From Anthoceros angustus (lineage: Eukaryota > Streptophyta > Anthocerotopsida > Anthocerotales > Anthocerotaceae), in assembly GCA_010909165.1 (NCBI GenBank), contig VJWM01000193.1, positions 124,001 to 188,000 of the forward strand: 64,000 nt of DNA. The letters run 5' to 3'. The position numbers were made by a program, and so were the translations under genes. Shown here in pieces: positions 32,491-45,825 of the stretch. How positions within the stretch are numbered: position 1 is the stretch's first letter; every line of letters begins with the position of its first letter. A model generated the notes under the pieces. The model saw nothing but the letters and a program-made list of their open reading frames with translations. It was not told where the DNA came from and did not search any database.

Positions 32491-35400
32491 TTAGTTCTCG
32501 ATCCCCTCCCCTGGCCACTTCGGATACACTCGCTTGTACAAGCTCAGGCATGCAGAATCCCGTTGCTGAATCACTCCGTCAAATGTGCATTTCATCGCTC
32601 CTATAAACATAACACGAGTAAGCTTCGACTGAACCACAAACAAATACTATCATAATCAAGCTCGAAGCCATTGAGGAAGGACTGTCAAACCATGTGTTCC
32701 AACAGGTTCGATTATCCGCCCACGCCTGCCATACTTTGTCCATAGTTCCACTGGCTGCAAGGTCGGGAAGCACACAGGTTTGAGTCACACAACAAAGCCC
32801 ATTCGACGCGTCACACACCTTTTGAGATGAATTGAAGTTCCAGTTACCTTGAACCACCGAACATCCTCAGGGTTATGAAACATGAACCGTATCACAGCCT
32901 TCCGCTTGTGCACTCGTTGTGGGTACCTGCCAAAAACGTGTCAGCATCACTTGCTCCGGCCCTACATGGGCCTGAGCCACATGCAACTTCAAGCGGTCCA
33001 CTATGGCGAGTTACGAAAACTATACCCTGAAAGAACGATCTTCTTCAAAATGATTCGGTCAGGATCCACATTCTTCAAGTGTCCCGAAGCAACCATCTCT
33101 CTCATTCCCTGTCCGTCATCCTTCAGCAATATCACGGGAGCAGGAGGAAAAGTAATTGGGGCATAGGCACTAGCCACTAGGAACTGTCCTGCACTTAAGA
33201 ACCTTTCAAACTTGTGTTTATTGGCATTCAGATTGTCTGCAGAGAAAATGGGCCTGCATCCAGAAAGCATGTTAATACACATATGAGACGAATCCCCTTG
33301 AAAACAAAGAGAGAACAAGGTGGGAGAGGCAAACCTGGCGGTAAACTGCCGGAAACCTGCATGAAATGTTAGCTTATCCTTGGACCTGATCTTGCTTTGA
33401 CATATGTCCGTCATCTTGATGCTACATACACACAAGCTCCAATCAAATCAGACCACACCAGCACAAACCAGTAAACAGTAATCCTGAGTGTACAGGAAGA
33501 CATCTAACCTGAAGTGGACAACGGACATTTTGGATTCATGCTTCAACAACCCGCAGGCAACATTAAATCTCCTGTCTTTAGATGCCAACAGGTTTCGGGC
33601 TGGACCAGAGGGCACACCAGATAGGTGGACTCGCACAAAAGTGCCAGCAGTCACACAGCCCGATCCGGAACCCTGTTCAACCTCCTCAGCCAGTCTCAAA
33701 ACATGCTTTTGAGTCCTCTGAAAATTTTGGAATGCAAAAATTCTTGCATAATCTGGAGGTAGTGTCTCCTGTGCAACAAAAGAACTGGTGTAAAATTGCC
33801 CATAAATAACAAGGAAACAAAGCCCCAAACAATTTGTTCCATCTCGACATCTACTTCAGCATCTGAATACATGAAACAAACCTTTGGATCCCAGGGCGAT
33901 GTTCGAAACGATTTCAAGCCCCTATACTTTGCAAAACGTTGTCTTGCAGGAACATCCGTTGGAGTGTCCACATCATCTGGAAATTCTGCAAGGCTCATTC
34001 ACAGGAGACACAGTCAGCACCACATTCCCAACCAAAAGTTGATCACTCACAGCGCCCTCTGCACAAGATTTTCATCGAATCCAATCCACACGGAACTTGT
34101 CTGTTTACCTTCATCTGTTTGTCGGGCAGCTTTCAGCCGCTGAAGTTCCGAATCCCGTTGAGCTGCAGTTTGCTCATTCTCCTGAAGGAAAGAAAAATTT
34201 ATCCTCAACACATGCCAGTATACATCACCAGGAGAGCTGCAACAATTATACTCACCATCATCTCACTCTGCCCATCTTCATCATCCCAAACAGAAGATGG
34301 AGGCCTTTTGATGTCACTCGCACACTCTTCTGAAACATGACCATCCTCATCACCATCTTCCTCCATTTCCATTTCGGCCACACCAGCCATATCTTCATCT
34401 CCATCACCAGTATCGTCTTCAGCTTCAGAGTCAGAGACCTCATCCACATACCAAGATGCCTGCACAACAGAGACAAGGTAACCCCAAAATTTAAGACTTG
34501 CATCGCAGGAGCTACAAAGAAAAAACTACGCAAATAGCTTCAAGGGCAGAGATAAGCAGTGCACATTCACCTGGTACTTTGACGTCCCCACAGGCAACAA
34601 CTTTCTCTGTGATCTACGAGAAGCTGTACTGTTCGCTTCGGCCAGCTCCATCTCGGTTGGCCATGTCTGCAACCAGTCATATCTTGTCAGGGGCTGGACC
34701 CTTGCCATCACAGACTGCCATGATCACTCTTAACTCACCCATTTACCTGCTCACCAGCCAGGGGGTCTGGGACATTCGTGATAATCAGAGGTTCTTGTAG
34801 TTCAGGGTTGGGGGTCAGAGAAGTCAATGCCTGCAGACAGCCACACAGAGCACCAACACATTAAAGAATGGCGGAGCAAGAAAGGAACAGGAGGAAAACA
34901 AGTAACCGGTTATGCAATAAGGCAACCTTAAGGGGCAGCTCATCGACAAGCATGGCATCGTCTGTCACTTTGGATTTCCTCTGCCTTGCAGACAAGGGGA
35001 AGGGATCATCCATGACATCTATTTTCGCTATTTGAAAGTCTCCAATTGCTGCAACATGGACCTGTTTCCAGAAGCAATGAGGGGAAAAACAGAACAATCT
35101 ACTAATGACCAGGGTAACTATCACAATGAAGAGTACATGGAAAAGACATGAATGTGACTACCAGTTGATTGACAGAAAGCGCTCGCCCTCGCACATATCC
35201 AGAGAGGGAAAGAGTCCCTCTGTCTGGTTCGACAGAATCTTCAACATAGTCTAGCTGCACCCACACAGAACGACCTGAGTTTAGGACTTATGCAGTGGTA
35301 GTGACAACGAAAAGCGAGCACAAGTGAATCACAGAAGAAAGGAAACCTGTTGGGCGAGAATGTAGGGCCGTTGGCTGCGCCATACTGGTTGGGATACTCG

Positions 35401-36782
35401 GTGCTCAGCCAAGTGTCTAAGCAGCTGGTGGACAAAAATCAGAATGAGACAGGTGAGGGAGCGAGTGAAAAAAAAGAGATCCAAATCATGTGCGCAATGG
35501 CACAGGACGATAAAACTGCAAAGTGCCTCAGTGGTGGAACACAGACTTGGTGGTAATCAGAAACACTGTCCGTTGAGAAGATTTTTGAGTCATCGAGCAG
35601 TTCCCCTAGCAAAGCTGTTGTGGCTGCTTTCTTTATGTCAGTTCGCTTCTTGGCCGGGACGTTGGTGAGACCCTACAAAACGGCTGAGCTGTAATACAAC
35701 CTCAGGATTGATTACGGTGTGAGACGAGGTTGACAGGGTAAGAGGCATTCACAGAAGCCCACCAGTATAAAGCCGATAGACGAGGGAAAACCTTGTGCCC
35801 TCAAAATAGAGAGACGCATTTTCCCCTCAGCATCAATATAAGGCTCCTCATGGTCTGCGGCAGTCACGAACGCAACTATGTCCGACACCTGGATAAAGCT
35901 GACAGTGGTGAGCACTGGTAAAGTAAGCTATTGCTTTGCCAGCAGGTCAAACGAAGAGAGGCAGGCCATGAACGGTGCCCACCTTGGCAACCTCCAAAAT
36001 AGCCTCGATGTCCTCAGTCGGCGTGGCTACCACCTGCATGTCACATGTGGCAAAGGGGCCAGCGTGGTGATGATCGGGCTCGGCAAGAGTAGCGAAACAT
36101 GTAAAACTCGAAAAGGAAGGAGCATGGGCACACCGTCAATCTGATTTTATGTCTGGAACTAGGCTTAGTGGGGAGGTGTCGAAAAATGGAAGCAGGCACA
36201 TGGTCTTCCTCCTCCGAACACGCTGCCAGTATCCCATCCTTCAGCGGCTCCAAGTCGACTTGCGACGACAGCGCGACCAGAGCCTGCGACAGAGTGGATG
36301 AGCGAGTGATCACGAGAAACAGCTACAACGTCAATATCAATAAATCTGATTTTACCAAAACGCGAGGGGGAGCCCCATCGGCGGTACTGGACCTCTTCTC
36401 CGCGAGCACTTGGGCTCGCTTCATGTTCCGCACCTGACCACATCATAGTACAGGAATGACGATACGGCAGACAAGGATACCGCCCAAATCAATCCAATCC
36501 CCCTAAACCCAGAAAAAAAAAAACCCACATCTTTGTTGCGCTGGAGTCTCAAGGCTCTGGCAGCTGGGGCAGCGGAAGCCAGGCGAGGAGGAGCCTTACT
36601 GGCATTCCCAGCCTCTGCAAACAAGAACGCAGCTAGGTCAGGCCTCAACGAGCAGAACGGATCCTGAAATCAGCCGAATCGAGGAAGAAGAACCAACCTT
36701 TGTGCACACGACGTGACGACTTGGAAGCAAAGCGAGTCTTGTGAGCCTTATTCCTCTGCGTTCCACCCAGTGAGGGAGCCAT
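32491..36782 (-). CDS. TSR1: TSR1, 20S pre-rRNA processing / 40S ribosome biogenesis factor, 21 exons
   Basis: A GTPase-like (inactive) factor of late cytoplasmic 40S maturation, related to BMS1. Exons (5' to 3'): 36782-36698, 36614-36529, 36433-36356, 36283-36134, 36033-35983, 35888-35763, 35672-35547, 35424-35347, 35254-35162, 35061-34927, 34830-34747, 34666-34571, 34459-34256, 34181-34109, 33985-33882, 33768-33509, 33385-33335, 33253-33026, 32926-32848, 32754-32691 and 32600-32491, giving 786 aa, the normal TSR1 length. Motifs: N-terminal [32 protein letters not shown]; an acidic stretch (residues about 415-465); [84 protein letters not shown]; and C-terminal YKRVYPKWP. All introns are short and phases close throughout, so the gene is intact. 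Confidence 0.95.
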
Positions 36783-38591
36783 GATCGGGCGCCTCTGGAA
36801 GAACGAACTCCGTTTCCTCAGCAAGGAAGAATTCCTTTTACTCTCTACATATGTCTACATACATATGTAGTAGTCGACGTCAAAACTATCGAGACTGATA
36901 CGGTCGATCGAGTAAATATATACATACCTTTACCGCCTAGACTGGTATGTACCTTTACTGTTTATCCTGGTATGGACCTTTGCGGCCGAGCCTGCTATGT
37001 ACATGGGCGTTCCGCATCGCATCAGCAATTTTTTTCTCGGCGATGCGCTTTGGCCTCGCCTTGGTCCAACCTTCAGCCTACTCTCTACTCTGTCTCGCCT
37101 TGTCCCGGATGACTGAGGGATTCACTTGGCCCCGAGACGTTATGTTTTTCAATGGTGCAGGAGAGAATGGGTTTTTTCTCGTAGAGAGTGCTCAAATGAA
37201 GTTTCTCTCCTTTTTTTGTCCTCAGGAGATCATATTTTTGTTGTCGATTTGGTTGTAACATATCCCAACCAGCACTCTGTCGACGAGTATGTGATTCTCA
37301 ACCTTCCGAGTTGAACGACGGATAGCTACGCAATACCAAAATCCTCAAGTACTCCCCTATGCAAGACGGTCGCATCTTTATCCTCTTACCATCGAGACCC
37401 ATGGGGCCATAGGCAAAGAATTCTCGAGGTTTATCAAGGGATATGCTCAGGCGTATCATAATCGCAAGAATGGGTTGGTCTTCCCCTTTTTTAAATTGTG
37501 GGTCTTCCCCTTTCTTATATTGTGTCTTTGATTAGGCAATAGGTGTCATATCGCTCTGCAAAGGGTGTCGGCAAACGCGGTATACAAGACGATGACAAGT
37601 GTGCAGAACAGCAACAAGTGTACAAAACGGCAACAAGTGTTGAAGAAATGGCTTCTTCGACCTTGGTGGTAGATAGACCTTTTCTTATCCTCATCACAAA
37701 ATTCTCCCACTAATGGGGAGGTAGTGGGAAGTTTTGAGGTGAGCGATGGTTAGGTTAGTTCCATTCTTCTTTTGGGATAGATGAATTTTTCCTATCTCTT
37801 TGTTTACATAAAGTCTCCACATTCGCTACGTACCTTTAATGCCTACCGACCTTCAATTCTGCCTGCAATCCTGGATTCGCGTTGTTCCCGTTCACTTGCT
37901 GCAGGTCGTACGCAGCGAAAAGAACGCAGGAGACAAAAATACGCGCGAGACGCGTCTCGCTTCCGAAGTCCCGTCCCTCTTCAGGCCCGGGAAGGCTTAG
38001 GTTTCCCACCAGCGCATCCACGAATGCTTCATTCCTAATAGGATGAAGGAATCCGAGGTTGCACGAAGATCAAAGCGCTGGCGCGGTAAGAACGCGGTCT
38101 TTGCAGCGAGACGTAATGTAACCCTAAAACGTAAAAAAAGCCGAACGGGGCTGGTCGGAGTGAGAAGTACAGAGAGTCCCGTTGCAGCGGGAGGAGCACC
38201 GGGAGAGTGTCAGCCAGCCAGCCAGCCAGCTGCAGGCTCGGGGCGAAACTCCGACAATGTTGTGTGCTCCATACACCGCGCTGCGATCTGGATCGTGAAG
38301 GAGGGAGCTTGCAGCTGAGTCAACAGGTGGCTGGATTTGCATTTGGATTTGCATTCGCATGCGCAGCTGCATTCGCATTCGCATTTGCAGCTGCAAGCAG
38401 CGGTCAGGTATGTGGATCGCAGCAGCTTGAGCAGCTGTTTGCCGAGTGATTTGAGCTGAGGTCAGCTGGCTGGAAGCTTGCGGGGGATTCTTCACTTGAA
38501 TGCGAGCTCCGGAAGGGGGGCGGAGCCGGAAGGAGTTGGGGAGGGGACGGAGGGGGAGTCGGCAGCTGGAGGTGGACACTCACACTGACGG
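36783..38591. other. Spacer between TSR1 and the kinase gene; no gene supported
   Basis: Contains TSR1 and kinase upstream sequence, an AT-rich stretch with repeated CAACAAGTGT phrases (about 37590-37640), and a low-complexity GCATTT/GCATTC array at about 38335-38395 in the kinase leader region. Some pieces look like old retroelement remnants. Confidence 0.35.
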
Positions 38592-40137
38592 ATGGCCTTC
38601 GTGTCCAAATGGGCGTGCTGCTGCGCGCAAGGCGAGGGCAGGTAATTTAAGTCTCCTGGGAGGCAGGCTGTGAATTTGGGCATGCTGTGATCCGGTTTTT
38701 GGAAGGTGCATTCTGTGGCATCCGGGCGGGGATTTTGCGGAATTGTCTTTGTGGTGGAAGTGGGATTGTTGTGTGTGAGCGTTGAATGTGCATCCGCTTG
38801 TGGGCGCTGTGCAGGCCCGATAAGAAGGATAAGGGTACGTGGCGGATATTCTCGTTGAAGGAGTTGCATACCGCCACGAACAACTTCAATTATGACAACA
38901 AGCTTGGGGAAGGAGGGTTTGGGAGTGTGTACTGGGGGCAGCTCTGGGATAGCACACAGGTGGGTTGGTGATTTCCACGATGTTGGTCATGGGTTGTGGA
39001 TGTGGATGGGGATGGGGATGGGGATGGGGATGGGGATGTATGTGGATGGGTGGGTGAGTGGGTGTATTGATGTGTCTGGCACTTTTGGGTTTTTTGCCGA
39101 ACAGATTGCTGTTAAGAGATTGAAGGTGTGGAGCACGAAAGCGGAGATGGAATTTGCCGTTGAAGTGGAGATTCTGGGGCGAGTTCGACACAAAAATCTG
39201 CTCAGCCTTCGGGGCTACTGTGCTGAAGGGCAAGAACGGCTCATTGTGTACGACTACATGCCGAATCTGAGCTTGCTGTCCCACTTGCATGGGCAATTCG
39301 CATCCGAATCCCAGCTCGACTGGCAAAGGAGGATGAGCATAGCGATTGGATCTGCTGAGGGCCTCGCGTAAGTGGTGCTGCTGCTTTTGCTTCACGCCTT
39401 TCGTGTTGCCACTTTAGACTAGAGATGTGCCTGCCCCTCGCGTCACCTCACCCGAAGAACGTGCTCTTGGCAGGTACCTGCATCACTACTCCACGCCTCA
39501 CATAATCCACCGTGATGTCAAGGCCAGTAATGTATTGCTTGACTCCAATTTTGATGCGCAAGTGGCTGACTTCGGTTTTGCCAAGCTCATCCCAGATGGT
39601 GCCACTCATGTGACCACGAGGGTGAAGGGGACCTTGGGCTACCTAGCTCCGGAATACGCTATGTGGGGGAAAGTGTCGGAGAGCTGCGATGTGTACAGCT
39701 TCGGGATCTTGTTGCTGGAACTCATCAGTGGGAAGAAGCCAATTGAGAAGCTGGGACCTGGGACGAAGCGGACAATAGTCGAGTGGGCTGCTCCTTTGGT
39801 CTTTCAGGGGAGACTTGAAGACCTTGTGGACCCAAAGCTGAATGGCAGATATTCAGAGGACGAGCTGAGAAGAGTTGTGCAGGTTGCAACTATGTGTGCG
39901 CAGAACACCCCAGAAAACAGGCCCACCATGTTGGCAGTCGTACAACTGTTAAAAGGAGAAGTTAAAGATAAGGCCGCCAAGGTGGAAAATGGCCAAGATG
40001 GTGACAAGAAGTTGAAGCTCGACACTGTCCAGTACGAGGAGGAATTGCTGGCTGCAGATGATGGATCCGCGGAATCCAACTCTGGAAATGCTACTGAAGG
40101 TATCCATGCCGCCCGGCCTGGGGAGAGAGTCCACTGA
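38592..40137 (+). CDS. PTI1-like receptor-like cytoplasmic kinase (RD kinase), 4 exons
   Basis: Exons: 38592-38641, 38815-38959, 39105-39367 and 39474-40137, giving 373 aa. The short N-terminus [14 protein letters not shown] has a Cys cluster suited to palmitoylation, so plasma-membrane attachment is likely. The kinase domain is complete: glycine loop [13 protein letters not shown], catalytic Lys69 (IAVKRL), [12 protein letters not shown] (His165-Arg166-Asp167), DFGF (Asp185), activation segment [15 protein letters not shown], and [15 protein letters not shown]. An acidic 60-residue tail follows. It resembles the Arabidopsis At3g15890-type proteins, which act downstream of receptors. Intron 2 contains a (GATGGG)n run at about 39001-39037. 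A degenerate paralogue lies at 51.1-52.3 kb. Confidence 0.93.
38999..39040 (+). repeat. (GGGGAT)n microsatellite in kinase intron 2
   Basis: About six GGGGAT units between exons 2 and 3 of the kinase gene; polymorphism would not affect coding. Confidence 0.8.
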
Positions 40138-41189
40138 CCACAGTTAGCATTGTCTAACTAGCTAGTTAATGTACTAATAATTATGGTCTTAAGCTTCGAC
40201 TGACGTTCAAGATAACCCACTGCTAGGAGTCGCTATTGTAGTGGTGGTTTGTATGTGATCTGGTGAGTGAGTCAGGTAGTGCTTATTGGACCTTCCTATG
40301 CGGAATTAGATACATTAGGATTATTTTATCGTGTCTCGCCCTTCCTACCTTTCTATTGGGCGACCCACATCCTGTTGTCCATAAGGTTCAGAAGATTTAG
40401 ACTTCAGCACACAAATAAACATTGAGGGACTGGTGTCTACATTCAATTTGTGTCTGTAATAGCTGCACCCACGCAATCCTGTGTGTATGATTCGAAGCGT
40501 AGCAGGAAATAAAGGAGGCCAGGTTCTCTCCCTCTCTCTCACATACAGTACCTAGACGAGTAGGAAATAGAAAGCTGCGGCTGGTGTAGTTACTGTTGAC
40601 GGTCGACAGGAATAGAAAACGAGTTTCCAGAGGTTTTTCGTCATGTGACTCCCTTTTACGACCGAAGCGCTCAAATCTGTTGCTCCCTGTCGCTGGGCGG
40701 TTTAGAAGCCATCACCCGTAGAACTCTTTGAAAAGCCCCGCTTCACATACGCCAAGACTGAGGTGAGATGCGGCCACCTTCAATTGTGCCCACTGCCCGC
40801 CCGTCATCTGGTCACTGTTTTCACCTCCTGAAAGGAAGCAACAGGCTCTGTGGCACTGAGAAAACAACAGTTTCTGTGGTCTTCTCATTGTTTCTTTTGC
40901 AGACCTTGTTTTTCCTGTTGCGTATATGCACCTTGTTTGCACCAAGTGCACTTGAGTATGCCATTGGGCTGCTAGCACACCTCCTGTAAATGGGTAACGG
41001 TGAAGCAGCACACTCTGGGACCGGTAAGTAGTGTCCCAAAGCTTCCGGTACCAACAAGCCATAGTTCCTCAGAGAGAAACCCCAGATTCAAAATCACATA
41101 GTACAGTCATGAGCCCTTAACCCACACGCAGTTGTTTTCTCCTCCGCTAATTTGTCTCCCAGCGCCTCATTTGACAGCAGGTTCAAGTG
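40138..41189. other. Kinase 3' flank and spacer; no gene supported
   Basis: The first few hundred bases are probably 3' UTR (several TAA/AATAAA-like elements near 40400-40510). The rest has no recognisable frame. Confidence 0.4.
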
Positions 41190-42950
41190 CATAGCGCTCA
41201 ACAGGGCATGGTCCAGGAAGCCCTTTGTCTCTACAGAATAGTGGAAGCAGAAGGCGTTGCTGTACCGAAGGCTGTGACATTTGTGTGACTCCTGCAAGCA
41301 TGTGCAAGTGTGGGCGGCCAAGTTTTAGAGATGTGCAGCTGGCGCAACTTGGATAACGAAGGACGCCAGGCTGATTTGTTTGTAGCAACCAGGTTGCATA
41401 TACCCAGCATGGCATGCGCTGGAGTGGGTCCGCCTGCATTGAAGAAGGGGAAGCTCCTTCTTACAAAAATTTGAGAAGGAGGACATGAAACTGGTGTGCC
41501 CATAGCCATGTATTCAAAGTGTGCTAGCTTGGAAGACTGTCGGAGAGTATTTGATGCACTCGAGACAAAGGATGTCAGAACCAAGTGCTGTGACATTTGT
41601 GTGCCTCCTACAGGCATAGAAATGTGGGCAGCCCAGCCTTGGAGGAGGGGAAGCAGTTTCATTTGGAAATCAGAGAGCAAGGGTTTCAAGGTGATGTGGT
41701 TGTTGGCAACAGTTTGGTGGACATGTATGCAAAGTGTGGCAGCCTAGTAGAAGACGCTCAGGATGTCTTTGATGGACTTTGTGAAAAGAAGGCGGGGTCA
41801 TGGAATGCCGTGACAGCAGGGTATTCCCAGCAGAACATGGAATGTATCTTCCAGGGAATCAAGCCCTTCGCCTGTACAGTACCATGCAAGCGGGTGGTAG
41901 CGTAGCACCCAATTCAGCATTTGCGTGCCTCCTGCAGGCCTGTGCCAGCATGGGCAGCCCATCTTTGGAGAAGGGGAAGCACCTTCATGAACAGATTAAA
42001 GTAGTAGGATGGGACGGTAGCCAGCAGCTTGGTGAGAAGGTATGCAAAGTGTGGCCGCCTGGAGGATGCTCAGAGAGTGTTGGATGGGCTCAGTCAGAAT
42101 GTGGTGGAAATGGAATGCCATGGTAGCAGGGTATTCAGAGCAGGACATGGGTCAGGAAGCCCTTCGTGTGTACAGTGGTATGCAAGAAGGTGGCATTGCT
42201 GTATCGAATTCCATGATGTTTATGTGCCTCCTGCAGGTATGAGCAAATGTGGCAGTCAACCACATGCAGAGATTGAATAACAAGGGCTTGAAGCTGATGT
42301 GATTTTTGGTGGCAGCCTGATAAACATGTATGGCAAGTGTGGGAGCATGGTTGATGCACATTTTCTGAAAGAGACGTCGTGTCCTGGAGTGCACTGATTG
42401 CAGGCTAAGCTTATCAGGGAGACAGTCGACTAAGTGGTCTTCGACTTATTTCAGCGCATGAGAGACCATAGCGTGCCCCAGCCGGCATCACATTCCTCAG
42501 CGTACTACAGTATGCAGTCATGTGGGTCAGAAACCTATACACAGGTGGCCAGAGGTGGCCAGATGTGGGAGTAATTCCAAGAGATTCTTGCAAGGAATCT
42601 TCCCAAGAGTCCGGCAATGTGAACTAGATCGGTCCTCACAGATAAATGCAGCCTGATTAAGGGAGTTTATTGTTCTTCCAAGTTTATATAGCCGGTCTTG
42701 ATACATTTGTGGTAGCGTACTTGGTGGGCTGCTGTCCATCAGGCTTGCCTTAGGACATTTGTGGTAGTATATACGCTTAACGGGTGTTGCTTGGTATGCA
42801 TCAGCAAGGAATCAACCAAGAGTTTCTTGTCCGGTGTGGACAACTGGGGCAAGAAGCCCTCAATTGGGCTAACCATGTTACTTTTGCTTGCCTTCTAAAG
42901 TCCTGTGCAAGGACGGGGGCCTTTCGGAGTGGCAGGCAGCAGCACTCAAA
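41190..42950 (+). pseudogene. PPR protein pseudogene, heavily frameshifted
   Basis: Pentatricopeptide phrases recur in changing frames: AMYSKCASLEDCRRVFDAL (about 41500), NSLVDMYAKCGSLVEDA (about 41706), CLLQACASMGSPSLEKGKH (about 41930), AKCGRLEDAQRVLDGLS (about 42040) and ACLLKSCARTGAF (about 42880). There are many frameshifts and at least one in-frame stop. It is the same subfamily style as the relic at 11.9 kb, so both may come from one active lineage. Confidence 0.85.
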
Positions 42951-43637
42951 CTGGGAAACTACTGGACAACGAATTGGTGGTGGTGGCAAGCCCCTCCAAG
43001 GGGTGATAGGAAGAAAGGCAATCCAAGATGAACTGGACACAACTGTGAGGACCCCTGGACGCATGCTACAGTAACGTAACCACATGGAACAGGAATCGGA
43101 TAATCAAAGTGATACTGTAACAACGGCATTTTGCACCTGCACATTCGTTTCAGGTTGCCCCACAGGAACAGTCTCCCCGTCACTGTGCTGGTCCCTGTCC
43201 CTTGCTACATGCCTGGGAGGCATACCAAGCTACCGAGCACCCCTGTGTTTCTAATTCCTGCCCTCTGCCCTCCTCCCCTCCGTCCAGTTCTGGTGGCGGG
43301 ATGCCGAGGACCAGTCTGGCACAGGCATGAGACAAGAAAATCTGTGCATCGAATTGTGCCTGTGGCACCTGGATACCGCTCTGTGCACGTCAACACGGCA
43401 CGGTGCCTGTGCGACAATTCTGTTCTTGCTAACATCAAACAGGCACAAAAAGTTAACCAGACAAGATACATTAGGTGCGAGTACATCGTTCATCAGCGCG
43501 AGATGTTATCAATAAAGTGAACTGTAAGCCTGATTATTATTGTAAGTCTATTGATGTTGTATCATAATATTCACAATATATTTAAATTATAATTATTAGT
43601 TATTCATTATAGTTTTAAATATATCATAGGCCTCTTT
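42951..43637. other. Spacer, no gene seen
   Basis: Mixed then increasingly AT-rich sequence. Open frames on both strands lack any recognisable motif. Confidence 0.4.
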
Positions 43638-45130
43638 GGATTTATAAAAATAATTTTGTGGTAACACGACTAATACATTGAACTTTATTTTTAGTAACAT
43701 ATTGGTAATATACATATCCATAATATATATGTATGTGTGACATACGTATACTAATTATTTATTCCTATGAAGATCAAAGACATAGAATCCTTACATATTG
43801 TCATGTCATCCAAAGTATCGAGCATCACATATGGAATAGAAAATCTTTGCTGATAGTTTCCACCATGAATGTAAGAATGGTTTCTAACTCTCGTCGGCTC
43901 CGATGTTTTCATATGAGTAAAAAGGTAGAAGACCCTCTTATGAAGGAAAATGCGTGACATGAGAAGATTGGCGCACGAAGCGGTTGAGGATAAAATCACG
44001 TCACACACATGAATCCATAAACAATAAGATCACACACGCATGAAAGATCTGTGGAAGATAAGATCACGCATGAGGTCGCGGAGGAACGAGTATGCTGCAA
44101 GCCAAGCGGCTTGGACATACATACATATTTTGCCCGGTGTGTACAATATGTACATATATGTACTAGTTGAGCTTTAGTTCAATGTACTGCAAATGCAATC
44201 ATATGTATACTTCTGTGCATGGTACATATATCATAATATCTTAACGATATCCGCACTCGTCCGCCGTAGTAGTGGCAGGGCAGCCGTGAGGATATCATCA
44301 AAGTCAATATGTATGACATGTGTACTGTACACCCAACGCAAAAGTGTCACACAAGAAAAGCCTGAAGGATCAGGACCTATGGGCTCTTGGATTTATAAAA
44401 ATAATTTTGTGGTAACACGACTAATACATTGAACTTTATTTTTAGTAACATATTGGTAATATACATATCCATAATATATATGTATGTGTGACATCATTAT
44501 ACTAATTATTTATTCCTATGAAGATCAAAGACATAGAATCCTTACATATTGTCATGTCATCCAAAGTATCGAGCATCACATATGGAATAGAAAATCTTTC
44601 GATAGTTTCCACCATGAATGTAAGAATGGTTTCTAACTCGCCGTCTGGCGTTTTCATATGAGTAAAAGGTAGAAGACCCTCTTATGAAGGAAAATGCGTG
44701 ACATGAGAAGATTGGCGCACGAAGCCGTTGAGGATAAAATCACGCCACACACATGAATCCATAAACAATAAGATCACACACATGAAAGATCATGGAAGAT
44801 AAGATCACGCATGAGGTCGCTGGAGGAACGAGTATGCAAAAGCTGCCGGACATACATACATATTTTGCCCGGTGTGTACAATATGTACATATATGTACTA
44901 GTTGAGCTTTAGTTCAATGTACTGCAAATGCAATCATATGTATACTTCTGTGCATGGTACATATATCATAATATCTTAACGATATCTGTACCCTGGTCCG
45001 GCCGTAGTAGTGGCAGGGCAGCCGTGAGGATATCATCAAAGTCAATATGTATGACATGTGTACTGTACACCCAACGCAAAAGTGTCACACAAGAAAAGCC
45101 TGAAGGATCAGGACCTATGGGCTGCTGGAT
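43638..45130. repeat. Large tandem duplication, about 751-bp unit x2
   Basis: GGATTTATAAAAATAATTTT begins copies at 43638 and 44389. Both end in GGATCAGGACCTATGGGCT. The copies differ by scattered small deletions, mostly losses in GC-rich spots of copy 2. AT-rich and non-coding. Confidence 0.9.
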
Positions 45131-45666
45131 CAGTCCGTACGGACTGTTGGATCGGTTGCTACGGGCTGCTGCACGCCCATTGCTTCTGGGCACGCACTTG
45201 TACGTGCTAACGTCTCGTTCTATACCGGTTTTCAATGTTCAATGTTCCACCGGTACACGCCGGACTTGGAGTACATATCATATCCAGAAAAATATCTGAA
45301 GCCCAGCTGCCCAACTTGAACAACTGACACTTGATACCTCATATGTACCAAGACCGTACCTATGAAAAATGATATTTAGCAAGCCCATATTTGTTTGGAG
45401 CATGTGCGTATGGAATTAAGGGTAGAACATTTCGCGGAAAAAGATTAGTGTTGTAGTGTAAACACTTCAAATGTCTTGAGATGAAGAGAAGAAGTGTAGG
45501 ACAAACAAGAGCTGTCGAATCCATTTTTTTAAAGCCTTGGGTTAAACCGCGTCATAAATCTTGTCCGCAGCATGTAAACGTTTGCTCGTCGCTGGACGAA
45601 GTTTTACTCCAAGATCGAGATCCGCCCCCGGGGAATGCAGTGACGTTGGTCTCGTGCGCGACTGCG
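45131..45666. other. Spacer, no gene seen
   Basis: It starts with a short inverted-repeat-rich patch (CAGTCCGTACGGACTG at about 45131), then unremarkable sequence. Confidence 0.35.
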
Positions 45667-45705
45667 GGGTTGGGTTGGGTTGGGTTGGGTTGGGTTGGGT
45701 TGGGG
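45667..45705 (+). repeat. (GGGTT)7 pentanucleotide microsatellite
   Basis: Seven uninterrupted GGGTT units ending in GGGG. The unit differs from the plant telomere heptamer. Confidence 0.9.
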
Positions 45706-45825
45706 AAGACAGACGAATGGTATGTATGTACATACATGAAGATGAAGGACCAATTATGAGCACCCGAAGTGAGGCGAGCCGAGCCGAGCCGACGGCGCAG
45801 CGGCAGAGCGTCATCCACCCAGCGT

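Noticed and set aside
45667-45705. (GGGTT)n as a telomeric or interstitial telomere repeat
   Set aside because: The unit is a pentamer, not the plant heptamer TTTAGGG.
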